A stretch of DNA of 64,000 nt. Source: Pseudomonas sp. UBA5706. GTDB lineage: Bacteria > Pseudomonadota > Gammaproteobacteria > Pseudomonadales > Pseudomonadaceae. Below, piece by piece: positions 35,523 through 44,481 of the stretch (within the stretch, counting starts at the first letter, position 1; each line of letters starts with the position of its first letter). The translations under genes and the position numbers were made by a program. The DNA is taken from assembly GCF_002419965.1 (NCBI RefSeq), contig NZ_DIHC01000006.1, positions 52,119-116,118 on the forward strand, in the 5' to 3' direction. Below the pieces are notes generated by a model. The model worked only from the letters and a program-made list of their open reading frames with translations, searched no databases and was not told the DNA's origin.

Positions 35523-36943
35523 TGCGCCTGGGTTTGCGGATCTTTCTGGTTTATGCGCTATTCATCGGCCTGACCGGCTTCTTCGTGCTCAATACCGTGA
35601 TGAAGGAAGTGCGCCCGGGCGTGCGCCAATCCACCGAAGAAACGCTGGTCGATACCGCCAATCTGCTGGCCGAAGTGCTGCGCAACGATGTAAGAAACGG
35701 CACGTTGAGCCAGAGTCATTACCCAGAGGTGCTCAAAGCCTACGGCTTGCGACAGCCCGGAGCGAACATCTGGGGCATGCCGAAGAATCAGGTAAATAAC
35801 CGGGTTTATGTCACCGACACTCATGGCATCGTGTTGCTCGACTCCAGCGGCGAGGCCGTGGGCCAGGACTACTCGCGCTGGAATGATGTCTACCTGACCT
35901 TGCGCGGCGAATATGGCGCTCGTTCGACCCGCAGCGATCCACAGGATAAGAACTCCTCAGTCATGCACGTCGGTGCGCCGATCCGCAACGACGGCCAGAT
36001 CATCGGCGTGGTGACGGTCGCCAAACCCAATAGCTCATTGCAGCCCTATGTCGACCGGACCGAGCGGCGTTTGCTCTGGTACGGCGCGGGCCTGATGGTG
36101 CTGGGGTTGCTGTTCGCAGGTTTATTGTCGTGGTGGTTGAGCAAGTCGTTGCGGCGTCTGACAGCCTACGCTCAGGCTGTCAGCGAGGGCCACCGCGTTG
36201 CACTGCCGCACTACCGAGGAGGCGAATTGGCGCAGCTGTCCGCTGCCGTAGAGCACATGCGTACACAGTTGGAAGGCAAGGCGTACGTGGAGCGTTATGT
36301 GCACACGCTGACCCATGAGTTGAAGAGCCCGTTGGCAGCGATTCGCGGCGCGGCGGAACTGCTGCATGAAGACATGCCGGCTGAGCAGCGACGCCGCTTC
36401 GTCGGCAACATCGATCGCGAAAGCGCGCGGGTTCAGCAACTGGTCGAACGGTTGTTGAATCTGGCGATGGTCGAGCAGCGCCAGGGGCTGGAAGAGCACG
36501 CGGTCATTGTCCTGGCTCAATTGATCGACGAAACGCTGGCCGCGCAGCACGTTCGCATCACCGGCAAGCAGTTGGAGGTCGAGCAGTTGATCACGTCGCA
36601 GGTCAGGCTGATCGGCGAGCGGTTCCTGCTGAGACAGGCGTTTGCCAATCTGCTGGAAAACGCGCTGGATTTCACGCCGGTCAACGGCACCCTGCGTTTC
36701 GATGCCGAGCAGAAGGGCGATGAGCTGAAGGTGATGCTTTTCAACAGCGCCGAGCCCATCCCGGACTATGCGTTGCCTCGCTTGAGCGAGCGCTTTTATT
36801 CACTGCCAAGACCCGACAGCGGACGCAAGAGTACGGGGCTCGGGCTCAACTTTGTCGAGGAAGTGGTGCAATTGCATGGTGGCGCGTTCGGCATTGCCAA
36901 CGTTGCAGGTGGGGTTTTGGTGAGCCTGACCCTGCGGTCGTAA
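35522..36943 (+). CDS. creC: Sensor histidine kinase CreC
   Basis: A 473-residue inner-membrane kinase: N-terminal TM (about 5-25), periplasmic sensor (about 26-180), second TM (about 183-205), HAMP, dimerisation domain with phospho-acceptor His265 (THELKSPLAAI), and ATPase domain with N box (FANLLENALDF) and G box (GRKSTGLGLNF). It pairs with the adjacent CreB. Its activating signal is thought to be peptidoglycan stress. Confidence 0.95.
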   Translation: MRLGLRIFLVYALFIGLTGFFVLNTVMKEVRPGVRQSTEETLVDTANLLAEVLRNDVRNGTLSQSHYPEVLKAYGLRQPGANIWGMPKNQVNNRVYVTDTHGIVLLDSSGEAVGQDYSRWNDVYLTLRGEYGARSTRSDPQDKNSSVMHVGAPIRNDGQIIGVVTVAKPNSSLQPYVDRTERRLLWYGAGLMVLGLLFAGLLSWWLSKSLRRLTAYAQAVSEGHRVALPHYRGGELAQLSAAVEHMRTQLEGKAYVERYVHTLTHELKSPLAAIRGAAELLHEDMPAEQRRRFVGNIDRESARVQQLVERLLNLAMVEQRQGLEEHAVIVLAQLIDETLAAQHVRITGKQLEVEQLITSQVRLIGERFLLRQAFANLLENALDFTPVNGTLRFDAEQKGDELKVMLFNSAEPIPDYALPRLSERFYSLPRPDSGRKSTGLGLNFVEEVVQLHGGAFGIANVAGGVLVSLTLRS

Positions 36944-36973
36944 CGCTGGGTTCAGTTGCAGTGCCAGCCGCAC

Positions 36974-36989
36974 TCCACACAATCTCCAC
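36974..36989 (+). promoter_or_regulatory. Candidate CreB-binding tag before creD
   Basis: TCCAC-ACAATC-TCCAC is a direct repeat with the 11-bp period of the cre tag (TTCAC-N6-TTCAC), one mismatch per half. It lies 66 bp upstream of the creD ATG. A second direct repeat, TGCACAC at 37007 and 37020, follows. Confidence 0.55.
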
Positions 36990-37054
36990 ATTCCCCCCAT
37001 CATCTCTGCACACAGGCTTTGCACACTCTGCCGATCGAAAACCGGGAGAGCCGT

Positions 37055-38428
37055 ATGAGCAAGGGCATGTCGTTATACAAATTGGGGATGATCGGGCTGT
37101 TGATCCTGCTGCTGATGATCCCGTTGATCATGATCCACGGGATCGTTGAGGATCGGCAGAATCGACGCGACGAGGTCGTCGCAGACATCGCCCGCAGTTC
37201 AAGCTATAGCCAGCAAATCAGCGGGCCGCTAGTGATAGTGCCTTACCGCAAAAAGGTTCAGGTCTCCCGGCTCAATGCGAGCCAGCAACGTTATGAGGAA
37301 ACGGTCGAAGAGCGCGGCCGGTTGTATTTCCTGCCGGATCAATTCGAACTTAACGGCGATGTGAAGACCGAGGTCCGGGCCAGGGGCATCTATGAGGCTC
37401 GGCTGTTTCACGCCGATAACACCATCAGCGGCCAATTCGTGTTGCCCGAGCACTTCGGGATCGGCGACGAGTTTGCCGAATATCAATTCGATGAGCCGTT
37501 TCTCGCGATCGGCATTTCGGATATCCGTGGCATCGAAAACGCCCTTGAGCTGAACCTTGATGGCGAGAAACGGGCGTTCATTCCAGGGACTGATGTGCCA
37601 TTGCTCGGCGAAGGCGTGCGGGCAATGCTGCCGTTGGAAACCGGGGCTGAAAAGAGGCGTCTGAGCTTCGCTTTCGATCTGCGGCTGCAAGGCACCGGGC
37701 AGTTGCAGATCACGCCTGTGGGCAAGTCCAGCACGGTGAGTCTGAAAGCGGATTGGCCGCACCCCAGTTTCATGGGTAATTACCTACCGACCACCCGGGA
37801 AATATCCCAGACCGACTTCACCGCCACGTGGCAAACGTCGTTCTTTTCCACCAACCTGCAAGACACCCTCAATCGCTGCGCTGCAGACACGGTCTGCAAT
37901 GAGTTCACGGACCGAAGTTTTGGCGTGAGCTTCATTGCCCCGGTCGACCAGTATCTGAAGAGCGATCGCTCGATCAAATACGCGCTGTTGTTCATTGCGC
38001 TGACGTTTGCCGGTTTCCTGCTGTTCGAAGTGCTTAAGGGGCTGGCCGTACACCCGGTGCAATACGCGTTGGTGGGGGCTGCACTGGCGCTTTTCTATCT
38101 GCTGCTGTTGTCGTTGTCCGAGCATATCGGGTTCGGTCTGGCGTACCTGATTTCGGCGAGCGGCTGCGTCGCGCTGCTCGGTTTTTATGTCTGTCATGTG
38201 CTGCGCAGCGTGGCCCGCGGCTGGGCTTTTGGTGTGGGGCTGGGTGCGCTGTACGCCTTGCTCTACGGGCTGCTCAGTGCCGAAGACTATGCGCTGCTGA
38301 TGGGCTCGCTGCTGCTTTTCAGCCTGTTGGTAGTGTTCATGGTGTTGACCCGCAACCTGGACTGGTACGCCATTGCACAGCGCACGACCAAACCTGCCGA
38401 AGCGTCGGCAGAGGCGAGCCATGAGTAA
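37055..38428 (+). CDS. creD: Inner membrane protein CreD
   Basis: A 457-residue polytopic membrane protein, the CreD/Cet family. N-terminal TM (LIGLLILLLMIPLIMIHG at about 14-30), a large periplasmic domain (about 50-300), then five or six helices in the C-terminal 150 residues. Family function is unclear; it confers tolerance phenotypes and is the most strongly CreB-activated gene. ATG 37055 has GGGAGAG; the 33 upstream codons are not used. A candidate CreB tag is upstream. It is the last gene of the operon-like set. Confidence 0.93.
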   Translation: MSKGMSLYKLGMIGLLILLLMIPLIMIHGIVEDRQNRRDEVVADIARSSSYSQQISGPLVIVPYRKKVQVSRLNASQQRYEETVEERGRLYFLPDQFELNGDVKTEVRARGIYEARLFHADNTISGQFVLPEHFGIGDEFAEYQFDEPFLAIGISDIRGIENALELNLDGEKRAFIPGTDVPLLGEGVRAMLPLETGAEKRRLSFAFDLRLQGTGQLQITPVGKSSTVSLKADWPHPSFMGNYLPTTREISQTDFTATWQTSFFSTNLQDTLNRCAADTVCNEFTDRSFGVSFIAPVDQYLKSDRSIKYALLFIALTFAGFLLFEVLKGLAVHPVQYALVGAALALFYLLLLSLSEHIGFGLAYLISASGCVALLGFYVCHVLRSVARGWAFGVGLGALYALLYGLLSAEDYALLMGSLLLFSLLVVFMVLTRNLDWYAIAQRTTKPAEASAEASHE

Positions 38429-38559
38429 CTGGATCGGGTTGCGGGAGGATCAACGGGTGGGGGAGGGCCTGGCGGCTGAGATCGACACGTGGCTGTCATC
38501 CGGTCTCTTCGCGAATGCAGCTCGCCTCGAGCCTTCGCACCTGGGCGGATCAAACACGC

Positions 38560-38656
38560 CCCCTCGCGGGAGGGAGCTTGCGTGCGAAAGGGCATTCGAT
38601 TCCAGATTGGCTCGGTCTGGTGATTGCGCCTTTGCGAGCAAGCTCGCTCTCATGGG
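38560..38656. repeat. REP doublet (REPIN-like) between creD and MFS gene
   Basis: CTCGCGGGAGGGAGCTTGCG at the left and CCTTTGCGAGCAAGCTCGCT at the right are REP words in opposite orientation about 60 bp apart, forming a stem-loop typical of fluorescent Pseudomonas REPINs. They lie in the gap between convergent genes. Confidence 0.75.
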
Positions 38657-38666
38657 GATGACGGTC

Positions 38667-39989
38667 TTACACAGTGGGGATAACGTCCGGGGACTTGGAC
38701 GGTGCATCACTGGATTGCACCGTCGCGGCGGGCGTCACCAGGGGTTTGGTGACAAACCAGATGATGGCTGCTGCCACGAGATCGAACGCAGCCAAGGCTA
38801 CGAACAAGGGTGAGTAACCGACTTTGGTGACCATGATTCCCAGCACCAGGGTGAACAACGCCGCGCCCAGGAAACCGAACATGCCGCCCAGGCCAGTCGC
38901 GGTGCCCACTTCGTTTTTGCCGAAGGAGTCCGAGGTGATGGCGTAGAGCGCTCCGGAGAGGGTCTGATGGGCAAAACCGCCCGCACACAGTAAGGCAATG
39001 GCCACGTAAGGGCTGTCGACCAAGCCGATGCAGCCCGGGCCGATCATGCACAGCGAGCCGAAGACCATGACCATTTTGCGAGAGGTCAGCAGCGACACAT
39101 TCAGATGCTTGTGGAAAAACGGGCTTAGATAGCCGCCGAGCACACAGCCAATATCGGCCGCGAGGAAAGGCAGCCAGGCGAACATGGCGATTTCCTTGAT
39201 GTTCATGTGTCGCTCGGTCATCAAATACAGCGGAATCCAGGCGTTGAAGGTCTGCCAGGCGGGCTCGGACAACATCCGCGCCGACGCGATGGCGTAGAAG
39301 TTGCGAGTGCCCACTATCTTTTTCCAGCTGGCCCGCTGGGTCGGAGCGTCTTTGAGGTGGGACTCCTGCCCGGCCAGAATGTAATTGCGCTCCTGATCCC
39401 CCAGTAGACGCTGATTGCGCGGGTGTTTGTAAAGCAGCAACCAGCCCGCACTCCATAACAGACCCAAGCCGCCGACAATGATGAACGCCACTTGCCAGCC
39501 ATTGTGCAGGATGGCCCATACCACCAGTGGCGGGGCGAGCAGTGCACCGATGGATGAGCCGATGTTGAACCAGCCGATGGCGACCGAACGTTCCTTGGCT
39601 GGAAACCATTCAGTGGTGGCCTTGATGGCCGCAGGAAACCCCGCGGCTTCTGTGATGCCCAGCAAGCTGCGCAAGAACGCAAGGCTCTGCCACCCCGTCG
39701 CCACGGCTGCCGATGCGCAGGCAACCGACCACGCTACGGCGAACAGCGCAAAACCGAGTTTGGTGCCGATGGCATCAATCACATAGCCCGCGACCGGCTG
39801 CATGAACGCGTAGCCCATCTGCCAGGCAATCACGACGTGCGAGTACTGTTCGGTGGAAATGTTGAGCTCGCTCATCATGGTCGGAGCGGCAACGGAGAGG
39901 GTGTTGCGTGCGAGATAGTTGACGATGAGGCCGCCTGTAATCAGGGCGACCATCCACCAACGGATGCCTTTTATCTTCATCGAGTCCAC
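38667..39989 (-). CDS. MFS transporter, anion:cation symporter family (ExuT-like)
   Basis: A 440-residue 12-TM transporter. It belongs to the ACS branch (hexuronate, glucarate and galactonate carriers), with the motifs GYAFMQPVAGYVIDAIG and RSLLGITEAAGFPAAIK. Substrate is probably a sugar acid; the sequence does not settle which. It has no catabolic enzyme beside it, unusual for this family. Starts at 39989 and 39980 (MKIK) are both possible. A near-perfect palindromic operator lies 31-50 bp upstream of the start. Confidence 0.88.
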   Translation of the reverse strand: MDSMKIKGIRWWMVALITGGLIVNYLARNTLSVAAPTMMSELNISTEQYSHVVIAWQMGYAFMQPVAGYVIDAIGTKLGFALFAVAWSVACASAAVATGWQSLAFLRSLLGITEAAGFPAAIKATTEWFPAKERSVAIGWFNIGSSIGALLAPPLVVWAILHNGWQVAFIIVGGLGLLWSAGWLLLYKHPRNQRLLGDQERNYILAGQESHLKDAPTQRASWKKIVGTRNFYAIASARMLSEPAWQTFNAWIPLYLMTERHMNIKEIAMFAWLPFLAADIGCVLGGYLSPFFHKHLNVSLLTSRKMVMVFGSLCMIGPGCIGLVDSPYVAIALLCAGGFAHQTLSGALYAITSDSFGKNEVGTATGLGGMFGFLGAALFTLVLGIMVTKVGYSPLFVALAAFDLVAAAIIWFVTKPLVTPAATVQSSDAPSKSPDVIPTV

Positions 39990-40323
39990 TCTGGCTATTG
40001 TTTTTATTCTGCGACGATCGTTATACGTCGTCGTATGACAGCAGATTTAGACAAAGGCATCTTTTGTTGTCAATGCAAACTGATTTTTTGGCGATTGTAT
40101 TTCTTTATGTCACAGAGGTGTGACGAAACGCTTGGCGGTAGGCGCCATGGGCCACGCTTCATGTTTAAAGGGCATGTGTTAAAGGCGCCGCTGTGCTGAG
40201 GCCGAACAACCTGAACTGAGAGGTCGTATGACGACTGCTCCTGAGCAGCTCGTTAGTGGAATCGATCACCTTGATGTTATTGCGGCAAGCCGTGCTACGG
40301 CGCAGGGGCGATGCGAGGCATGC
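39990..40323. other. 334-bp control region of the MFS gene
   Basis: It holds the palindromic operator at 40020-40039, an AT-rich run around 40060-40110, and the possible truncated frame starting at 40228. Nothing else is recognisable. Confidence 0.5.
40020..40039. promoter_or_regulatory. Palindromic operator upstream of the MFS gene
   Basis: GTTATACG-TCGT-CGTATGAC is an 8-4-8 inverted repeat with one mismatch. The form is typical of GntR/FCD-type repressors of sugar-acid genes. No GntR gene is present in the window. Confidence 0.65.
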
Positions 40324-40353
40324 TTAGCTCGAAGCGCGCCGCCGCACCAGTAG
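40228..40353 (+). pseudogene. Possible truncated gene start (41 codons)
   Basis: ATG 40228 follows a good GAGAGG ribosome site and opens a frame reading MTTAPEQLVSGIDHLDVIAA, ending at TAG 40351-40353, where it runs into the end of the minus-strand gene at 40324. It is divergent from the MFS gene and shares its operator region. It may be the 5' remnant of a lost metabolic gene, or chance. Confidence 0.25.
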
Positions 40354-40521
40354 TCCCTTGATGCTCAACCACGCCGGAATGCCCATGCCTACCCACGACA
40401 GCACGTCCCAGGCGCCATCGCCCAGCAGCGCCGCGAACAGGCCTGCGGCTGTGAGCACTGCGATCCAGACGGGCTTGGCAAAGGTTTTCCAGAATGCCGG
40501 GTGTTTCCTGTGCCGGGTCAT
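40324..40521 (-). CDS. Small membrane protein of the siderophore uptake unit
   Basis: A 65-residue protein with two hydrophobic helices (WIAVLTAAGLFAALLG; VLSWVGMGIPAWLSIKGLL) and basic ends. ATG 40521 overlaps the stop of the PepSY gene (4-nt ATGA). It corresponds to small hypothetical proteins that follow PepSY-TM genes beside TonB receptors; its function is unknown, probably assisting siderophore iron reduction at the inner membrane. Confidence 0.75.
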   Translation of the reverse strand: MTRHRKHPAFWKTFAKPVWIAVLTAAGLFAALLGDGAWDVLSWVGMGIPAWLSIKGLLVRRRASS

Positions 40522-41651
40522 GCCGCCTCCACTGCGTGGTGAACATTGACCGTCGCCGCCGCACGACGCCGCACCCACCACAGGTACAGGCCGCTGCCCA
40601 GCACGATGAGGGTCAGCACGTCGAGCACGCCCCAGAGAATCTTCATGGGCATGCCACCGTAGTCACCGAAGTGCAGGGGTTGCGACAGCAGCAACGCATC
40701 CATGTACCACGGGCTGCTGACGATGGCCGTTACCTTCAGGTCCTTGGCGTCGATCAGCACCGGTGTCAGCAAGTGTGAAGTCAGATGCGTGTTGCCTTTC
40801 ATGAACACCGCATAGTGGTGCTCACTGGAAAAGCGTGAGCCCGGAAACGCGATGAACGATGGCTCGGCACCGGGCACGGTGGCCTTGGCGATATCCAGCA
40901 AACGTGTCGCCGGGGCGCGATCTGCCAGCGGCGGCGCGTCACGGTAGGGAGCGACCATGGCCGCCAGCGCGTCATTGCGCCACTGCGCAATCACAAGGTC
41001 GGCACAGGCATTGAGCACGCCGGTCAAGCCGACCACGAATGCCCAGGTCAGGGTTACGACGCCAATCAGGTTATGCAGGTCGAGCCAGCGCACGCGCGGG
41101 GATTTGTTCGGGCGTACGGTGGCGAAATCCAGTCGGCGCATGAACGGCGCATACAGCACTACGCCCGAAACAATCGCTAATACAAAAAGCAGTCCCATGA
41201 ACGCCAGCAGCAGCTTGCCGGGCAGCCCTGCATACATGTCAACGTGCAAGCGCAGCATGACCATCATGAAGCCGCCATTGGCCGAAGGCGTTTCCACCGC
41301 TTGTCCGGTACGGGAATCGAGCATGAAGGTATGCGTGTCGTTCGGGTCGCCGCCTGCGGTCTTGCCCATGAATGAATACATGCCATTGGGCTCGTCCTCA
41401 TCCCAGCCGAAATACTGCACCACCTCGCCCGGACGATGGGCCTCAGAGGCTTGCACCAGTTGCTGCAGGTCCATGCGCGGCGTGTTGGCGGGCATTTCCC
41501 TGAGCTCCGGAGCGTTGCCCAGCAGGTGATCGATCTCGTGATGGAACACGAGCGGCAAGCCAGTGATCGCCAGCATCAGCAGAAACAGCGTGCAGATCAG
41601 GCTGCTCCAGGTGTGGATGAACGACCAGCGGCGGATGGTTTGGCTCTTCAT
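40518..41651 (-). CDS. PepSY-associated TM protein (iron-siderophore reductase-like)
   Basis: A 377-residue inner-membrane protein with four helices: first near 15-40, a pair near 145-170 and 195-215, last near 340-365 (ILWGVLDVLTLIVLGSGLYLWW). It carries PepSY-type segments (GEVVQYFGWDEDEPNG, YAVFMKGNTH). The family is linked to reduction of ferric siderophores in the periplasm (FpvG/FoxB-like). It follows the TonB receptor in the same direction after 83 bp and overlaps the small gene downstream. Confidence 0.88.
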   Translation of the reverse strand: MKSQTIRRWSFIHTWSSLICTLFLLMLAITGLPLVFHHEIDHLLGNAPELREMPANTPRMDLQQLVQASEAHRPGEVVQYFGWDEDEPNGMYSFMGKTAGGDPNDTHTFMLDSRTGQAVETPSANGGFMMVMLRLHVDMYAGLPGKLLLAFMGLLFVLAIVSGVVLYAPFMRRLDFATVRPNKSPRVRWLDLHNLIGVVTLTWAFVVGLTGVLNACADLVIAQWRNDALAAMVAPYRDAPPLADRAPATRLLDIAKATVPGAEPSFIAFPGSRFSSEHHYAVFMKGNTHLTSHLLTPVLIDAKDLKVTAIVSSPWYMDALLLSQPLHFGDYGGMPMKILWGVLDVLTLIVLGSGLYLWWVRRRAAATVNVHHAVEAA

Positions 41652-41734
41652 GGTGCGCTTACCGGAATGAACGAATGCAAAAAGGGCCGCTGTTTGGAGC
41701 GACCCTTGTTTTACGACGTGAGGAGTTTAAACGA

Positions 41735-44170
41735 TTACCATTTGTAGTCCACGCTGGCGAGTACGTTGCGACGATCGCCGAAGTAGCAATAGAAGCCGTC
41801 GCAAGTCGAGATGTATTCCTTATCGAAGACGTTGTTGGCATTGACCGACACACTGACCCCTTTGAGCGCGTTGCTCATGCGACCCAGGTCGTAATGCACG
41901 CCAGCGTCGTACACGGTGTAAGGGTTACTGTGGCCGTAGTTTTTGTCGGCGACATAACCGTAGCTGCCGATGGCGATGTTGTCGGTCTCGCCGACATAGC
42001 GTGCGCCGAAGCCCAGGCCGAAGCCATCGAGCAACCCGGTGTGCCAGGTGTAGTCAGCCCAGATCGACGCCTGGTTTTCCGGCGTCAGCGGCAGAGGACG
42101 ATTCTTGTCCAGCGGGTCGGTGACTTTGGTCATCTTGCTGTTGGCGTAAGTGTACGACGCTGTCACTTTCAGGTTGTCGGTGACGTTACCCACCGCTTCC
42201 AGTTCGAAGCCACGAACCTTGGCTTCGCCCAGCGGACGTTGCACACCTAGAATGTCGCTCAGGACGATATCGCTACGGGTCAGGTCATACGCCGCGGCGG
42301 TGAACAGCAGGTCAGTGCCCGGCGGCTGGTATTTCAGACCCACTTCATACTGTTTGCCGGTGCCCGGCTTGAACGCATTGCCATTGGCCCCGCCCTGTTC
42401 GGCCTGGAACGATTCGGCGTAGGACACGTACGGAGTGAAACCCGAATCGAAGACATAGCTCAGTGCCGCGTTGCCGGTGAAGGCGCTGTCGGTACGATCG
42501 TCACTTTGATTGGAGTTGTAAAACCTGGTGTCGGTCTTGAGCAGGTCCTGACGACCGCCCAGGGTCAGACGCCAGTTATCCAGTGCCATTTGGTCCTGGA
42601 AATAGGCACCGACGTCATCGGTCTTCTGGTTGTAGTTTTGATAAGCGGTGTAGGGAACGTTGCTGAAGTCCAGACCGTATGGATGAGTGATGATGTTGCC
42701 ATCGGGCGCGCGGCCATATAGCCACTTGTAATTGTGGTTGATGCGCTGGTAATCCAAGCCCAGCAGCAGGGTGTGCTGGAGCGCGCCGGTTTCGAAGTCG
42801 GCCTGGAAGTTGTTGTCCACGGCGAACTGGCTCATGTCCTCGTTGACGATGTTAGCGCCGCGCGCCAGCGTGCCGTCGTCCGCCACGGAGCCGTAGTAGC
42901 CGCCTGCCGTGATGGTATGGAAGGACAGGTCGCTTTTGGTGTAACGCAGGTTCTGCTTGAACTGCCAGACGTCGTTCAGGCGATGTTCGAACGCGTAGCC
43001 CAATGCGTAATAGGTCTTGTCGTAGTATTCCCAGTGCGGGTCGCCCAGGTTCTCGTGGTATTTCACGTGCCCGGCCGCGGACGGGTATTTGGTGCCCTGA
43101 ATCGGCAGGAACTGACTGGTGCTGCCGGTATCGTCGCGGTTGAATTGGCTGAGGAATGTCAGCTTGGTGTCCGGGTCGATGTTCCAGGTCAGGCTGGGGG
43201 CGATGTTGTAGCGTTTGTCGTCGATGTGATCAACCGAAGTGCCGCTGTCACGCACCACACCGCTGACGCGGTATTCGAAGTTGTCGGCGTCGTCGATCTT
43301 GCCGGTGCTGTCGAAGCTGATCTGCTTGCGGTTGTAGCTGCCGACCTGGACCTGGATTTCGTGGCTGGATTCTGCATCAGGGCGACGGCTGACCATATCG
43401 AGCATGCCGCCCGGTGGGGTCTGACCGTAAACCGAGGAAGCCGGGCCACGCAGCACGGCCACGCGCTCCAGGTCCCAGGTTTCCAGCTTGGGCATCACAT
43501 ACGCGCCTTTGGGCAGTGGCAGGCCGTCGAGGAACTGGGTGGGCTCGAAACCACGGATTTTCAGCCACTCGGCACGGCTGTCGCTGCCGTAGCTGGAGGC
43601 AACCACGCCCGGCATGTAACGCACCGCGTCGTCGAGGTTCTGTACCGCACGGTCCTGCATCTGCTGGCGAGTGGCAACCGAGATGGAGCGCGGCGCTTCG
43701 GCCAGGGCGGTGTCGGTCTTGGTGCCGGCAGCCGTGCGGGTCGCTGCGTAGCCCTGCGCCGGTCCCCATGCGCTTTCAACGCTGTCCTGACGCCCCTGAA
43801 TGCTGGTTTCAGGCAGCGCAATCACGCCTTCCGGTGCTGCAATCAGGCTGTAGGTGCCAGCCGATGTCTGGCTCAGTTGCAGACCCGTTCCACGCAGCGC
43901 CTGAGCCAATGCCCCCGGCGCGTCGAACTGGCCCTGAACCGGCGCCGACGTACGGCCGGCAGCCAGCGACGGGTCCAGCGACAGCGCCAGGCCAGCCTGG
44001 CTGGCGATCTGCGTGAGTGTCGTGGAAAGCGATGCGGCAGGCAGGTTGTACGCACGAACACTGGACGCCTGCGAAGCCGCCATCAATTGCGTGCTCGTCA
44101 GCGGAAAGGCAAGGGCGACGGCGACAGCCAACAGGCTGGGGCGCAGAAGGGTTTGAAGCGTGCGGGACAT
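41735..44170 (-). CDS. TonB-dependent siderophore receptor with STN signalling domain
   Basis: An 811-residue outer-membrane receptor. Signal peptide to about 32; STN domain for FecR signalling (about 38-115, LPAASLSTTLTQIASQAGLAL); plug domain with VRYMPGVVASSYG and GFEPTQFLDGLPLPKG; 22-strand barrel ending in aromatic Trp (ASVDYKW). The STN domain fits the FecI/FecR pair encoded upstream, so substrate binding should signal transcription. The ligand is a ferric siderophore of unknown type. Confidence 0.94.
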   Translation of the reverse strand: MSRTLQTLLRPSLLAVAVALAFPLTSTQLMAASQASSVRAYNLPAASLSTTLTQIASQAGLALSLDPSLAAGRTSAPVQGQFDAPGALAQALRGTGLQLSQTSAGTYSLIAAPEGVIALPETSIQGRQDSVESAWGPAQGYAATRTAAGTKTDTALAEAPRSISVATRQQMQDRAVQNLDDAVRYMPGVVASSYGSDSRAEWLKIRGFEPTQFLDGLPLPKGAYVMPKLETWDLERVAVLRGPASSVYGQTPPGGMLDMVSRRPDAESSHEIQVQVGSYNRKQISFDSTGKIDDADNFEYRVSGVVRDSGTSVDHIDDKRYNIAPSLTWNIDPDTKLTFLSQFNRDDTGSTSQFLPIQGTKYPSAAGHVKYHENLGDPHWEYYDKTYYALGYAFEHRLNDVWQFKQNLRYTKSDLSFHTITAGGYYGSVADDGTLARGANIVNEDMSQFAVDNNFQADFETGALQHTLLLGLDYQRINHNYKWLYGRAPDGNIITHPYGLDFSNVPYTAYQNYNQKTDDVGAYFQDQMALDNWRLTLGGRQDLLKTDTRFYNSNQSDDRTDSAFTGNAALSYVFDSGFTPYVSYAESFQAEQGGANGNAFKPGTGKQYEVGLKYQPPGTDLLFTAAAYDLTRSDIVLSDILGVQRPLGEAKVRGFELEAVGNVTDNLKVTASYTYANSKMTKVTDPLDKNRPLPLTPENQASIWADYTWHTGLLDGFGLGFGARYVGETDNIAIGSYGYVADKNYGHSNPYTVYDAGVHYDLGRMSNALKGVSVSVNANNVFDKEYISTCDGFYCYFGDRRNVLASVDYKW

Positions 44171-44481
44171 GGGCGGCTCCTGGGTTGAATTGGGCTCAAT
44201 GCCTATGTGCCGGACGAGATTGGAAAAGTGATAGAGGCGAATCGAAAATAATTTAGATTTACAATCTGGCGTGTTTGCTGATTGCGGTCCGCTTTCGATT
44301 CTGACTCAGGTTCGCAGGCGTCCAGCTCACTGACGATCTGCTGCGCAGCCGTAGCAAGTCCGGCGAACGCGTTCGATTTAACTCGCCCGGATCGTCTGGG
44401 TTGACTGCCGATTCCGAACAGACCGCCAGCAAGCGGTACTCCTATGCCCTCCGGGCAGAAAAGAGCCTGTATTGCGCAGGA
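44171..44481. other. 311-bp gap with REP-like sequence (FecR to receptor)
   Basis: This gap separates fecR from the receptor gene. It carries the receptor promoter near 44200-44270 and inverted REP-like words at about 44347-44461 (TAGCAAGTCCGGCGAAC and GCCAGCAAGCGGTACTCC). No coding signal seen. Confidence 0.5.
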
